A DNA stretch of 64,000 nt, taken from Sandaracinobacteroides hominis (lineage in GTDB: Bacteria; Pseudomonadota; Alphaproteobacteria; Sphingomonadales; Sphingomonadaceae). Location of the stretch: positions 124,001 through 188,000 of the forward strand of contig NZ_JADCUC010000002.1 in NCBI RefSeq assembly GCF_016464365.1. The letters are read 5' to 3'. Positions 18,336 to 29,768 of the stretch are shown one piece after another. Both the position numbers and the translations under genes were made by a program. The notes beneath the pieces were generated by a model. It was not told the origin of the DNA and searched no databases. It worked only from the letters and a program-made list of their open reading frames with translations. Within the stretch, counting starts at the first letter, position 1; every line of letters begins with the position of its first letter.

Positions 18336-18531
18336 CCCATCGATTGCTCTGGCGACGATCAGGCCGCCGGCGGACGGCGGGCGAGGGTGAAGTTCAGCTG
18401 AGGCGAGGGAGGCTGTCGACATCGGCGTTGCGCCGGTTGCCGCTGACGTCGACGCTGGCGGTGACTTCCCCACCGGCCTTGAAGTGGATGATATCCCACA
18501 GCCGGCAACCGGGGTCCGCGAATGATATCGC
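18336..18531 (-). other. Non-coding gap after argG, possible frameshifted gene remnant
   Basis: Between the argG stop and its terminator, the leftward strand has protein-like text split by one frameshift: HFKAGGEVTASVDVSGN followed by RRNADVDSLP in one frame, then PQLNFTLARRPPAA and a stop in the next. This looks like the C-terminal end of a beta-rich (perhaps outer-membrane) protein, but I do not recognise the family and it may be chance. Confidence 0.3.
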
Positions 18532-19746
18532 TCAGCGACCGTCGCGTTGGCCCAGCAGGCGCAGGCGCAGCGCATTGAGCTTGATGAAGCCCTTTGCGTC
18601 GCGCTGGTCGTAGGCGCCGGCGTCGTCCTCGAAGGTGACGATCTTCGGGCTGTAGAGGCTGTAGGGCGACTTGCGGCCGACAACGCTCACGCTGCCCTTG
18701 TAGAGCTTCAGGCGGACGGTGCCGGTTACCTTTTCCTGACTGTAGTCGATGGCGGCCTGCAGCATCTCGCGCTCGGGGGCGAACCAGAAGCCGTTGTAGA
18801 TCATTTCGGCATAGCGGACGGCGAGCTCATCCTTCAGATGCGCCGCGCCGCGATCGAGCGTGATCGATTCGATACCGCGATGCGCCGCGTGCCAGATGGT
18901 GCCGCCCGGCGTTTCATACATCCCGCGCGACTTCATGCCGACGAAGCGGTTCTCGACCAGGTCGAGGCGGCCGATGCCGTGCAGCTTGCCGAGATCGTTC
19001 AGCTTTTTCAGCAGGGTGGCGGGCGAGAGGCCTTCGCCGTTCACCGCGACCGGATCGCCGCGTTCGAAATCGATGGTGATATATTCGGGCGTGTTTGGCG
19101 CGTCTTCGGGGTTGTCGGTGCGGGAATAGACATAGTCCGGCACTTCTTCCCACGGATCTTCGAGCACCTTGCCCTCGGACGAGGTGTGCAGAAGGTTGGC
19201 GTCGGTGCTGAAGGGGCTTTCGCCGCGCTTGTCGCGCGGGATGGGGATCTGGTGCTGTTCGGCAAAGGCGATGAGGGCTTCGCGGCTGGTGAGATCCCAT
19301 TCGCGCCAGGGGGCGATGATGCGGATGTCGGGCGCCAGGGCATAATAGCCGAGCTCAAAGCGGACCTGATCATTGCCCTTGCCGGTGGCGCCATGGGAAA
19401 CAGCGTCGGCGCCGACCATTTTCGCGATTTCGATCTGGCGCTTGGCGATCAGCGGGCGGGCGATCGAGGTGCCCAGCAGATACTGGCCTTCGTAGAGTGC
19501 GTTGGAGCGCATCATCGGGGCGACGAAGTCCTTCACGAACTCCTCGCGCAGATCGTCGATGAAAATCTGCTTCACGCCCATCAGCTCGGCCTTGGCGCGG
19601 GCCGGCTCCAGCTCTTCGCCCTGGCCGAGATCGGCGGTGAAGGTGACGACTTCGCAATTATAGGTGGATTGCAGCCATTTCAGGATCACGCTGGTGTCCA
19701 GCCCGCCCGAGAATGCCAGCACTACCTTCTTCACTTGCTCTGCCAC
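18532..19746 (-). CDS. argG: Argininosuccinate synthase
   Basis: A 404-residue enzyme that joins citrulline and aspartate with ATP to make argininosuccinate in arginine synthesis. The N-terminal PP-loop is [17 protein letters not shown], followed by the type I ArgG features [32 protein letters not shown] and IIAPWREW. The GTG at 19744-19746 ([14 protein letters not shown]) is preceded by GGAG at good spacing, and the length equals the family norm; a longer frame to 19806 is not supported. It is monocistronic here, with a terminator about 200 bases downstream. Confidence 0.96.
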   Translation of the reverse strand: MAEQVKKVVLAFSGGLDTSVILKWLQSTYNCEVVTFTADLGQGEELEPARAKAELMGVKQIFIDDLREEFVKDFVAPMMRSNALYEGQYLLGTSIARPLIAKRQIEIAKMVGADAVSHGATGKGNDQVRFELGYYALAPDIRIIAPWREWDLTSREALIAFAEQHQIPIPRDKRGESPFSTDANLLHTSSEGKVLEDPWEEVPDYVYSRTDNPEDAPNTPEYITIDFERGDPVAVNGEGLSPATLLKKLNDLGKLHGIGRLDLVENRFVGMKSRGMYETPGGTIWHAAHRGIESITLDRGAAHLKDELAVRYAEMIYNGFWFAPEREMLQAAIDYSQEKVTGTVRLKLYKGSVSVVGRKSPYSLYSPKIVTFEDDAGAYDQRDAKGFIKLNALRLRLLGQRDGR

Positions 19747-19829
19747 GGCGCACACTCCAGTAATCGCTATCGGGCGCCGCTTACCGGGGTGGTGGCCGGC
19801 GCGCAATCGATGCCTGCCGAATGGGAGCC

Positions 19830-19937
19830 ATGATGCGCACTTTCAAAAAGTCCATCCTGATCTCGGTTGCACTGACAGTTCTGCTGAACGCCGTCCTGTG
19901 GATGAGCGGCTGCTCGGTGATCAATCTGCAGCTCTAG
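19830..19937 (+). CDS. Small predicted lipoprotein, about 34 residues
   Basis: A short ORF reading [20 protein letters not shown] and then [15 protein letters not shown]. It has a basic start, one hydrophobic stretch and a lipobox-like MSG-C near the end, leaving only a seven-residue mature peptide (CSVINLQL less one). GGGAG lies just upstream of the double ATG. Its TAG stop shares the palindrome CTAG (19934-19937) with the stop of the convergent amidase gene. It could be a tiny membrane peptide or lipoprotein; I do not recognise a family. Confidence 0.45.
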   Translation: MMRTFKKSILISVALTVLLNAVLWMSGCSVINLQL

Positions 19938-20785
19938 GCCGGCTTCAGATAGTCTCCGAAGCACCAGCCTTCGAAGGCGCTGTTGCCGTCGCCTACGCGG
20001 ACCTTGATCCAGTCGCCGCGCACTTCCAGTTCCAGCACCACCAGCCCGTGCCTGAGCGGGCCGCGATCCAGCTTGTCGAAATTGGTGCCTGGGCCGCCGC
20101 GGATGTTGAGCGGTGAGGTGGGAGCATCGACCTTCAGCTTGACGCCGCCGGTGTCGGCCGGGTCGGCGCGGTCGCTGAGCAGGCGGCGCATGCGGGCCAT
20201 CGGGAAGGCGGGGCCGGGATCGACCTTCAGCTTGCGCACGGTATCGACGTCGCGGTGGCCGACGACTTCGGAGATGGTGGGATAGGCTGCGAGGCAGGCG
20301 CGGATGATGTTCTCGACCGCCTTAAGCTGCGCTTCCGGATAGAGCGGCCAGAGCAGGTTTGCCGAGCCGACCCACGGGTCGCGCGCCTCGATCATGCCCG
20401 GGAAGGGGGCGAGGCGGCTGGCCGGAACGGGCTTGCGCTCCCAGTTCAGGATCTGCCCGGTGGTGGAGCGGAAATGGTAGCCGGGGTTGACGATCTCGAT
20501 GCCGATGGACCGGGCGTTCAACTGTCCGCCGCCGCGAAAGACGCCGAAGCCGGCGTGCCAGGCGGTGTCGTTGCAGTTGACCATCTGCGTGACCTTGCCG
20601 TCCACTTCGACGACGAAATGGGCGCTGGCCTTGCCGGCAGTGGTGGCAAAGGTGTTGACGGCGGAAGACGCTGTGTAGCCGGCGGTATAGTGCACCACGA
20701 CGCATTCGCGGCTGCGGTGGCCGCTGTTGATGTTGGGCGAGGGTTTGCGCTCCGCGCCGTCTGCCCAGCCGCCTGAAATCCGCAT
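19934..20785 (-). CDS. N-acetylmuramoyl-L-alanine amidase, AmpD type, with C-terminal SH3-like domain
   Basis: A 283-residue peptidoglycan amidase. Zinc ligands of the Amidase_2 fold are visible: the first His in CVVVHYTAGYT near residue 32, and the last two in VVGHRDVDTVRKLKVDPGPAF. The middle SAHFVVEVDGKVTQMV and NDTAWHAG segments fit AmpD/AmiD. The C-terminal 60 residues (SPLNIRGGPGTNFDKLDRG to GWCFGDYLKP) form a bacterial SH3 domain that should bind the cell wall. No signal peptide is evident, so whether it acts in the cytoplasm (muropeptide recycling) or outside is unclear. It faces the PBP1A-type gene head to head. Confidence 0.88.
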   Translation of the reverse strand: MRISGGWADGAERKPSPNINSGHRSRECVVVHYTAGYTASSAVNTFATTAGKASAHFVVEVDGKVTQMVNCNDTAWHAGFGVFRGGGQLNARSIGIEIVNPGYHFRSTTGQILNWERKPVPASRLAPFPGMIEARDPWVGSANLLWPLYPEAQLKAVENIIRACLAAYPTISEVVGHRDVDTVRKLKVDPGPAFPMARMRRLLSDRADPADTGGVKLKVDAPTSPLNIRGGPGTNFDKLDRGPLRHGLVVLELEVRGDWIKVRVGDGNSAFEGWCFGDYLKPA

Positions 20786-20900
20786 CTCGCTCTCCCCGTG
20801 CTGCCCGCCTCGTGCTTTCGGGGGGCGAGCATTCTCCTGATACTCCTACATGTAAAGTGGTTGCGGCGAAGCGTTGCGCCGGCGCCTTGTGGCAGCCACA

Positions 20901-22994
20901 ATGCAGCGGTACATGCCGCCCCCTCAGATGCACGCCCCGAACCCCAAGCCCAACCACAGGCGGAAACCCCCCCGGCGGAGCTTTTTCGCCCGCTTCATGC
21001 TCGGCCTTGTCGGCTGGGGCCTTGCCCTGTCGCTGGTCGGTTTCCTGGGGCTGGCGCTGGCTGTGGCGCTGAGCATGGCCTCGCTGCCGAGCTATCCCGA
21101 ACTGATGCGCTCGCCGCAGGGGCAATCGGTGGTGATCCGCGCCGCCGACGGGACGGAGCTCGTGACCGTGGGGCCTAGCTATGGCCGCTGGCTGCCCTAT
21201 GCCGAGATTCCGCCGGAGATGATTGAGGCGATGAAGGCGGTGGAAGACCGCCGCTTCGACTGGCATCCGGGGGTGGACCCCATCGGCATCGCGCGCGCGG
21301 TGAAGGTGAATTTCACCGAAGGCGGCAAATCCGAGGGCGCCTCCACCATCACCCAGCAGCTCGCGCGGAACCTGTTCCTTACCTCTACGCAGACCTATGG
21401 CCGCAAGGTTCGCGAGGCTGTGCTGGCGTTGGCGATGGAGCGGAAATTCTCCAAAGAACAGATCATGGAGCTGTATCTGAACCGCGTCTATTTCGGCGGC
21501 GGGGCTTACGGCATCGATGCGGCCAGCCGGAAATTCTATGGGCATCCCGCCACCCAGCTGACGCTGGAGCAGGCGGCGATCATCGCCGGGCTGGTGAAGG
21601 CGCCGAGCCGCTATGCACCGACCGCCGATCCGGAGCGCGCCCGGCAGCGCGCGCGGGTGGTGATCGGGACGATGGAGGATTCGGGTGCCATCACCCCGAT
21701 CGAGGCGAAGGCAGCGGATGTTTCCAGCGTGCGTTTCGTGGTGGACCAGGATCAGGGCGACGTCCGCTATTTCACCGACTGGGTGCTGACGCAGCTGGAA
21801 ACGCTGACCGACGAGACGGTGGAGCCGCTGGACGTGACCACCAGCCTGAACCCGCGCCACCAGCAGGCGGCGGAAATCGCCGTGAAGGCGCAGCCGCTGG
21901 CGGGGACGCAGGCGGCGATCATCGCCATGCGCAAGGACGGCGCGGTGACGGCAATGGTGGGCGGGCGCGACTATGCCACCAGCATCTATAACCGGGCGGT
22001 GACGGCGCGGCGGCAGCCGGGGTCCTCGTGGAAGCTGTTTGATTATCTGGTGGCGCTGGAGAACGGCATGACGCCGGATTCGCCGGTGGTGGACGAGCCC
22101 ATTCGCATCGGCAACTGGTCGCCGAAGAATTCGAACGGCAGGTTCCTGGGCGCGATGACGATGCGGCAGGCGTTTGCGTTGTCGGTGAACTCTGTCGCCG
22201 TGCGGCTGGCGAATCAGTTCGGGTTCGACAGCGTGGCGGCGATGGCGCGGCGCTTTGGCATCACCACGCCGATCTCACAGCAGCCGGCGATGGCGCTGGG
22301 CGCTTCGGAAGCGACGCTGATCGAGATGACGGCGGCCTATGCGGCGATTGCCGGCAACGGGGTGGAGGCGCGGCCCTGGGCAATCCAGTCGATCACCACC
22401 GCCTCGGGGCGGACGCTGTATAACCGCGAGCCGGATTCGCCGCGCATCCTGGTGGCGCCGTTTGTGGCGCAGCACATGACGAACATGCTGCGCGCGGCGG
22501 TGGAGACGGGGACCGGGCGGGCGGCGCAGATCGGCCGGCCGCTGGCGGGGAAGACGGGGACGACGAGTTCGAACAAGGACGGGTTGTTCATCGGCTTTAC
22601 GCCGGAGCTTGTAGCTGGCGTATGGATGGGCCGCGACGACGCACGGGCGGTTCCGGGCCTTGCCGGCGGGCAGGCGCCGGCGCGGGTGTTTGCTGCCTTC
22701 ATGAGCCGGGCGCTGACGGGCGTTGCGCCGACTCCGCTGGACGATACCGTGGAAGTGCCGGCATTCGGGACGGAGCCGGATGCCGAGGCCTATGGAATCA
22801 CACCGGGGGGCGAGCTGTTCAACGACGGCGCCAGTGGCGGGGTGGATCCGGGGCGGCTGGACCCGAGCCTGCAGCCGGATGCGCCCGCGGCAGAGGCCGC
22901 ACCGCAAAGGCCTGCGCCGGCACCGGCGGCAGAGGCAGCGCCGCTGACCGACCAGTGGCTGGAAAAGGCGACAGCCGAGGCGCCCAAGCAATAA
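20901..22994 (+). CDS. Penicillin-binding protein 1A-type bifunctional transglycosylase/transpeptidase
   Basis: A class A PBP that polymerises and cross-links peptidoglycan. After a short basic, proline-rich cytoplasmic tail comes one membrane helix. The GT51 transglycosylase domain shows EDRRFDWHPG (catalytic Glu115), EGASTITQQLARNL and RKVREAVLALAMERKFSK. The transpeptidase domain has the nucleophile motif SSWK (Ser375), SVN and KTGTTSSNKDG. The alanine/proline-rich tail after residue 640 is probably disordered. Starts at 20901, 20913 and 20928 are all possible; none has a clear ribosome binding site, so the N-terminus is uncertain by up to ten residues. At about 697 residues it is shorter than E. 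coli PBP1a. Confidence 0.9.
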   Translation: MQRYMPPPQMHAPNPKPNHRRKPPRRSFFARFMLGLVGWGLALSLVGFLGLALAVALSMASLPSYPELMRSPQGQSVVIRAADGTELVTVGPSYGRWLPYAEIPPEMIEAMKAVEDRRFDWHPGVDPIGIARAVKVNFTEGGKSEGASTITQQLARNLFLTSTQTYGRKVREAVLALAMERKFSKEQIMELYLNRVYFGGGAYGIDAASRKFYGHPATQLTLEQAAIIAGLVKAPSRYAPTADPERARQRARVVIGTMEDSGAITPIEAKAADVSSVRFVVDQDQGDVRYFTDWVLTQLETLTDETVEPLDVTTSLNPRHQQAAEIAVKAQPLAGTQAAIIAMRKDGAVTAMVGGRDYATSIYNRAVTARRQPGSSWKLFDYLVALENGMTPDSPVVDEPIRIGNWSPKNSNGRFLGAMTMRQAFALSVNSVAVRLANQFGFDSVAAMARRFGITTPISQQPAMALGASEATLIEMTAAYAAIAGNGVEARPWAIQSITTASGRTLYNREPDSPRILVAPFVAQHMTNMLRAAVETGTGRAAQIGRPLAGKTGTTSSNKDGLFIGFTPELVAGVWMGRDDARAVPGLAGGQAPARVFAAFMSRALTGVAPTPLDDTVEVPAFGTEPDAEAYGITPGGELFNDGASGGVDPGRLDPSLQPDAPAAEAAPQRPAPAPAAEAAPLTDQWLEKATAEAPKQ

Positions 22995-23046
22995 CTCGAC
23001 ACGGCATTGACTTGACAGGGCGGCCGCCAAAGCCCGAACCAGCGGC

Positions 23047-24321
23047 ATGCGCATGATCCTTGCTGCGGCGCTGTTCGCCGCTTCGCCCGCCTTTGCCGAC
23101 GTCACCGTTGTGCAGGCCGACCGCGTTCTCGCCGAGCCGGGGAAAGCGCCGCGCGGTGTCACCTCCATCGTCATCGAGAACGGCAGGATCACCGCCCTGC
23201 TGGATGGCCGGCAGGCCCCTGCCGGGGCGAAGGTTATCGATCTTGGCAACCGTTTCGTGCTGCCCGGCCTGATCGACAGCCATGTGCATCTGGACAGCGA
23301 TGCAGGCGGCGAGGCGGCGTTGGTGGAGGGGCTTACCTCCTCGGCCGGAACTTCGGCGCTGCGGGCGCAGTGGAACGGCATGAAGACGCTGAACGCGGGC
23401 TTCACCACGGTTCGCAACCTGGGCGATGGCAGCGGTGCTACGCTGGCGCTGCGCGATGCCGTGGAGGCGGGATGGGTGCAGGGGCCGCGCATCGTCGATG
23501 CCGGGCGCTCGATCTCGGTGACATCGGGACATATGGATGCGACCAACAGCCTTGCGGAGGACCTGCACGGCGCGATCAACCAGGAAAACCTGTGCGATGG
23601 CGTCGATGCCTGCCGCCATGCAGTGCGGATGCAGGTGCGGCGCGGGGTGGACGTGATCAAGATCGCGACGACCGGCGGCGTGAACAGCCGTATCGGCGCG
23701 GGCCTTGGGCAGCAGATGTTCCTGGATGAGGCGAAGGCGGTGGTGGAGACCGCGCATCTGCACGGCAAGAAGGTGGCGGTGCACGCGCATGGAACCGACG
23801 GCATCAATTTGGCGCTGGAGGCGGGCGCCGACAGTATCGAGCATGGGACGATGCCGGACGAGAAGACGCTGAAGCTCTTCAAGTCGTCGGGGGCCTATTA
23901 TGTGCCGACCTTGAGCACCATCAATGGCTACAAGGAGCGGCTGGCCGCCAACCCCAATGCCTATCCGCCGGCTGTGCTGGAAAAGGTGAAATGGCGGCTG
24001 GAAGTGACCGGCAAGGCGCTGGAGAAGGCGGTGCCGGCGGGGGTGAAGATCGCCTTCGGCACGGATGCGGGCGTGAGCAAGCATGGGCGAAACGCCGATG
24101 AGTTCGAGCTGATGGTGGCGCATGGGATGACGCCGACGACGGCAATTGTCGCAGCGACCACCAATGCCGCCGATCTGCTGGGGGTGAAGGATATCGGCGC
24201 GCTGCGGGTGGGGTATCAGGCGGATATCATTGCCGTGGCGGGAGATCCGCTGAGCGATGTGACGGCGCTGAAGAAGGTGGGCTTCGTGATGAAGGGCGGG
24301 GCTGTGGTGAAGGGGGAGTAG
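23047..24321 (+). CDS. Exported metal-dependent amidohydrolase (imidazolonepropionase-like)
   Basis: A 424-residue amidohydrolase-superfamily protein. It starts with a signal peptide (MRMILAAALFAASPAFA, cut before DVTVV). Metal-binding motifs are visible: HVHLD near residue 79, VDVIKIATTGG (carbamylated Lys), VAVHAHG, SIEHGT and the final FGTDAGVSKHGRN. The closest described group is the secreted Xaa-Pro dipeptidase/aryldialkylphosphatase-related family common in sphingomonads and caulobacters; many cleave dipeptides with C-terminal basic or hydrophobic residues. The exact substrate is not predictable. It lies 52 bases after the PBP gene and just before the ABC-F gene. Confidence 0.85.
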   Translation: MRMILAAALFAASPAFADVTVVQADRVLAEPGKAPRGVTSIVIENGRITALLDGRQAPAGAKVIDLGNRFVLPGLIDSHVHLDSDAGGEAALVEGLTSSAGTSALRAQWNGMKTLNAGFTTVRNLGDGSGATLALRDAVEAGWVQGPRIVDAGRSISVTSGHMDATNSLAEDLHGAINQENLCDGVDACRHAVRMQVRRGVDVIKIATTGGVNSRIGAGLGQQMFLDEAKAVVETAHLHGKKVAVHAHGTDGINLALEAGADSIEHGTMPDEKTLKLFKSSGAYYVPTLSTINGYKERLAANPNAYPPAVLEKVKWRLEVTGKALEKAVPAGVKIAFGTDAGVSKHGRNADEFELMVAHGMTPTTAIVAATTNAADLLGVKDIGALRVGYQADIIAVAGDPLSDVTALKKVGFVMKGGAVVKGE

Positions 24322-24377
24322 CCCCGAGCCGAATTCTGTTCGCGCCCGCAGCAAAAATGGGCTAGGCGCGCGCCGAT

Positions 24378-26024
24378 ATGTTGAACCTGAACGGAATCAC
24401 CGTCCGCCTGGGCGGGCGCACCATCCTTGACCGGGCGACGGCAGCGTTGCCGGGGAAGAGCCGCATCGGGCTGATCGGGCGCAACGGCGCCGGGAAATCC
24501 ACCTTGATGAAGGTGATGATGGGAATCCTGGAGACCGACGAGGGCAAGCTGGAGATGCCGCGCGGGACGCGGATCGGCTATATTGCGCAGGAAGCGCCCG
24601 ACGGGGCGACTACGCCCATCGAGCTGGTGCTGGCTGCCGACAAGGAGCGGGCGGCGCTGCTCCTGGAGAGCGAGACCTGCGATGACATGGACCGCTTTGG
24701 CGAGATCCATGAGCGGCTGATGGCGATCGACGCCTATGCGGCGCCTTCGCGGGCGGCGCGGATTCTTGTCGGGCTTGGCTTTGACGAGGAGATGCAGAAC
24801 CAGCCGCTGTCGACCTATTCGGGTGGCTGGAAGATGCGGGCGGCGCTGGCGGCGCTGCTGTTTTCCGAACCCGACCTGCTGCTGCTGGACGAGCCTTCGA
24901 ACCACCTCGACCTTGAAGCGACGATGTGGCTGGAGAATTTCCTGAAGAGCTACCCCGCGATGATGGTGGTGATCAGCCACGAGCGGGATCTGCTGAACAA
25001 TGTCGTCGACCAGATCCTGCATCTGGAGGGCGGCAAGGTGACGCTCTATACCGGCGGCTACGACAGTTTCGAGACGCAGCGGGCAGAACGGCTGGCGCAG
25101 CAGGCTGCGGCCAAGGCAAGCCAGGATGCGCAGCGGGCGAAGCTGCAGGATTATATCGCTAGGAACTCGGCGCGGGCCTCCACCGCGAAGCAGGCGCAAT
25201 CACGGCAGAAGGCGCTGGCGAGGATGCAGCCGATTGCCGCCGTGGTGGAAGATCCGACGCTGAGCTTCGATTTCCCGAGCCCCGACGAGCTGAAGCCGCC
25301 GATGATCACCACCGACGGCGCGGCGGTGGGCTATGAACCGGGGAAGCCGATCCTGAACAGGCTGAACGTGCGGATCGACCCGGACGAGCGGCTCGCGCTG
25401 CTGGGGCGGAACGGCAACGGCAAGACGACGCTGGCGCGGATGCTGGCCGGGCAGCTGCTGCCGATGGAAGGCGAACTGCACGCGCCGAGCAAGCTGAAGG
25501 TCGGCTATTTCACCCAGTATCAGGTGGAGGAGCTGGACACTGCCGACACGCCGCTGGAGCATATGACGCGGCTGATGCAGGGGGCGTCACCGGGGGCGGT
25601 GCGGGCGCAGCTGGGGCGCTTTGGCTTCTCGGGCCCGCGGGCGACGCAGAAGGTCGGCGAGATGTCGGGCGGCGAACGGGCGCGGCTGGCGCTGGCGCTG
25701 ATCACGCGGGAGGCGCCGCATCTGCTGATCCTGGACGAACCGACCAACCACCTGGATGTCGATACCCGCGAAGCGCTGGTGCAGGCATTGAACGGCTATG
25801 GCGGGGCGGTGGTGCTGGTGTCGCACGACCGGCACATGCTGGAGCTGGTGGCGGATCGGCTGCTGCTGGTGGACGGGGGCACGGCGAAGGATTTCACCGG
25901 CTCTATCGAGGACTATACCGACCTGATCCTGGGGCGGAAGCCGAAGGGGGCGGAAAAGCCGAAGCAGACGAATGTGCCGCCGCCGAAGCAGCAGGGGAAG
26001 AAGCAGAAGGGGGTGCGCTGGTAG
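24378..26024 (+). CDS. ABC-F family ATP-binding protein
   Basis: A 548-residue soluble protein with two ABC ATPase domains and no membrane part. Domain 1: Walker A GRNGAGKST, signature YSGGW, Walker B LLLLDEPSNHLD. The linker (residues about 235-300) is rich in Gln/Ala/Lys, as in the P-site tRNA-interaction motif of ABC-F factors. Domain 2: GRNGNGKTT, MSGGE, LLILDEPTNHLD. The C-terminus is lysine-rich. ABC-F proteins act on the ribosome (EttA, Uup, YheS) or protect it from antibiotics; this looks like a housekeeping YheS/Uup-type member. It ends 18 bases from the convergent TonB-like gene. Confidence 0.92.
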   Translation: MLNLNGITVRLGGRTILDRATAALPGKSRIGLIGRNGAGKSTLMKVMMGILETDEGKLEMPRGTRIGYIAQEAPDGATTPIELVLAADKERAALLLESETCDDMDRFGEIHERLMAIDAYAAPSRAARILVGLGFDEEMQNQPLSTYSGGWKMRAALAALLFSEPDLLLLDEPSNHLDLEATMWLENFLKSYPAMMVVISHERDLLNNVVDQILHLEGGKVTLYTGGYDSFETQRAERLAQQAAAKASQDAQRAKLQDYIARNSARASTAKQAQSRQKALARMQPIAAVVEDPTLSFDFPSPDELKPPMITTDGAAVGYEPGKPILNRLNVRIDPDERLALLGRNGNGKTTLARMLAGQLLPMEGELHAPSKLKVGYFTQYQVEELDTADTPLEHMTRLMQGASPGAVRAQLGRFGFSGPRATQKVGEMSGGERARLALALITREAPHLLILDEPTNHLDVDTREALVQALNGYGGAVVLVSHDRHMLELVADRLLLVDGGTAKDFTGSIEDYTDLILGRKPKGAEKPKQTNVPPPKQQGKKQKGVRW

Positions 26025-26042
26025 GCTGCAGCCGGCCGCGTG

Positions 26043-26843
26043 TTATCGCGACCGGCGATCCTCCGGCTTTGTGCCGCGATAGATGGTGATCTGCACCCAT
26101 TCCCCCACCATCGGGTTGCCGCCCTTTTGCGGGGGGCGCACCAGGAATTGCCAGGAGGCGGCGAGAACGGCGCGGCCGTAGCCCGACCCTTGCGGATATT
26201 CGGTGACGATCTGGCAGCTGTCGACGCGGAACTTGGCCACCGTCTGGCAGATGATGGTGCCATAGCCCGGCCCCTGCACCGTGGAGAGAAAGCCCGCCAG
26301 TTCATCGTCATAGGGTTCGCGGAACCAGCTGGCGGCATAGAGCGGCTCGCCGTTGGGGCCGGAGCCTGCGACGCGCGGGGTATCGGCATACATGCCGGTT
26401 TTCGGGCGCAGGTCGGGCGGGCCATAGCTGCGCTTGGGCGGCGCTGGCGGTGCAGGAGGGGCTGGCGGCGGCGTGGTTTCGATGGCGGTGGTATCCTCGA
26501 CCGGAGGAAGCTCCACGACGGGTTTCTCGACCGGCTTCGGTGGCGCCTTTACCGGTGCGGGCGGTGGCGTTTCGGCGGCCTTGGGGGCTTCGCTGGCCTT
26601 GGTTTCCACCGGCTCCCTTGTCGGGGGCTTTTCGTCTGGCGCTACGCTGACGCTGAACATCGCCATCTCGGCGATCTTCTTCTTCACGATGTCGGGTGCC
26701 ATCGAGAGCAGCAGGGCGATGAAGACGACCTGCACGGCGAGCGTGAAGACGATGCCGCCCGCGCGTCGACGCGTCTCGGGCGATAGCTGCTCAAGCCGGA
26801 GCAGGAGGGATTGGGGCAACAAGGATTGGGGCAAGCTCGTCAC
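26043..26843 (-). CDS. TonB-like protein with proline-rich periplasmic spacer, function unknown
   Basis: A 266-residue protein with a TonB-like plan: a short cytoplasmic N-terminus, one membrane helix (about residues 28-49, IVFTLAVQVVFIALLLSM), a Pro/Glu/Lys spacer (about 68-145, many PP and KP pairs) and a 120-residue C-terminal domain with two Cys (IICQTVAKF, SCQIVTEY). The last domain does not show the usual TonB C-terminal YP motif clearly. No exbB or exbD is adjacent. A 15-base tandem duplication in the 5' end makes the N-terminus read LPQSLLPQSLL. It could be an energy transducer or a scaffold; I cannot say which. Confidence 0.6.
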   Translation of the reverse strand: MTSLPQSLLPQSLLLRLEQLSPETRRRAGGIVFTLAVQVVFIALLLSMAPDIVKKKIAEMAMFSVSVAPDEKPPTREPVETKASEAPKAAETPPPAPVKAPPKPVEKPVVELPPVEDTTAIETTPPPAPPAPPAPPKRSYGPPDLRPKTGMYADTPRVAGSGPNGEPLYAASWFREPYDDELAGFLSTVQGPGYGTIICQTVAKFRVDSCQIVTEYPQGSGYGRAVLAASWQFLVRPPQKGGNPMVGEWVQITIYRGTKPEDRRSR

Positions 26844-26907
26844 GCTGTAGTTGTCTGGCCCCTACCAGCTGTTGAATGGGCGGCAGATGAACGGGCTGAA
26901 GCCGAGA

Positions 26908-26932
26908 CGGGGGCGCGACGAGCACGCCCCCG
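26908..26932 (-). terminator. GC-rich hairpin downstream of acnA
   Basis: An eight-base perfect stem (26908-26915 and 26925-26932) with a nine-base loop sits nine bases after the acnA stop, read leftward. It lacks a U-tract, so it may stabilise the 3' end or act as a weak terminator. Confidence 0.5.
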
Positions 26933-26940
26933 CACGTCGA

Positions 26941-29625
<2,685 letters not shown>

Positions 29626-29768
29626 GGGAGGGCGTCCTTCATGTCGATGCTGCGATGCGGGATGCTCCTAGAACGACCGCTCCCCAGCGGCAAGCATGGC
29701 TTAAGGAGTGGCAGCCATCCGCCGTATCAAGGCGCAGGAAAGCCACAGCGGCAGAAAGGCAGCAGGGG

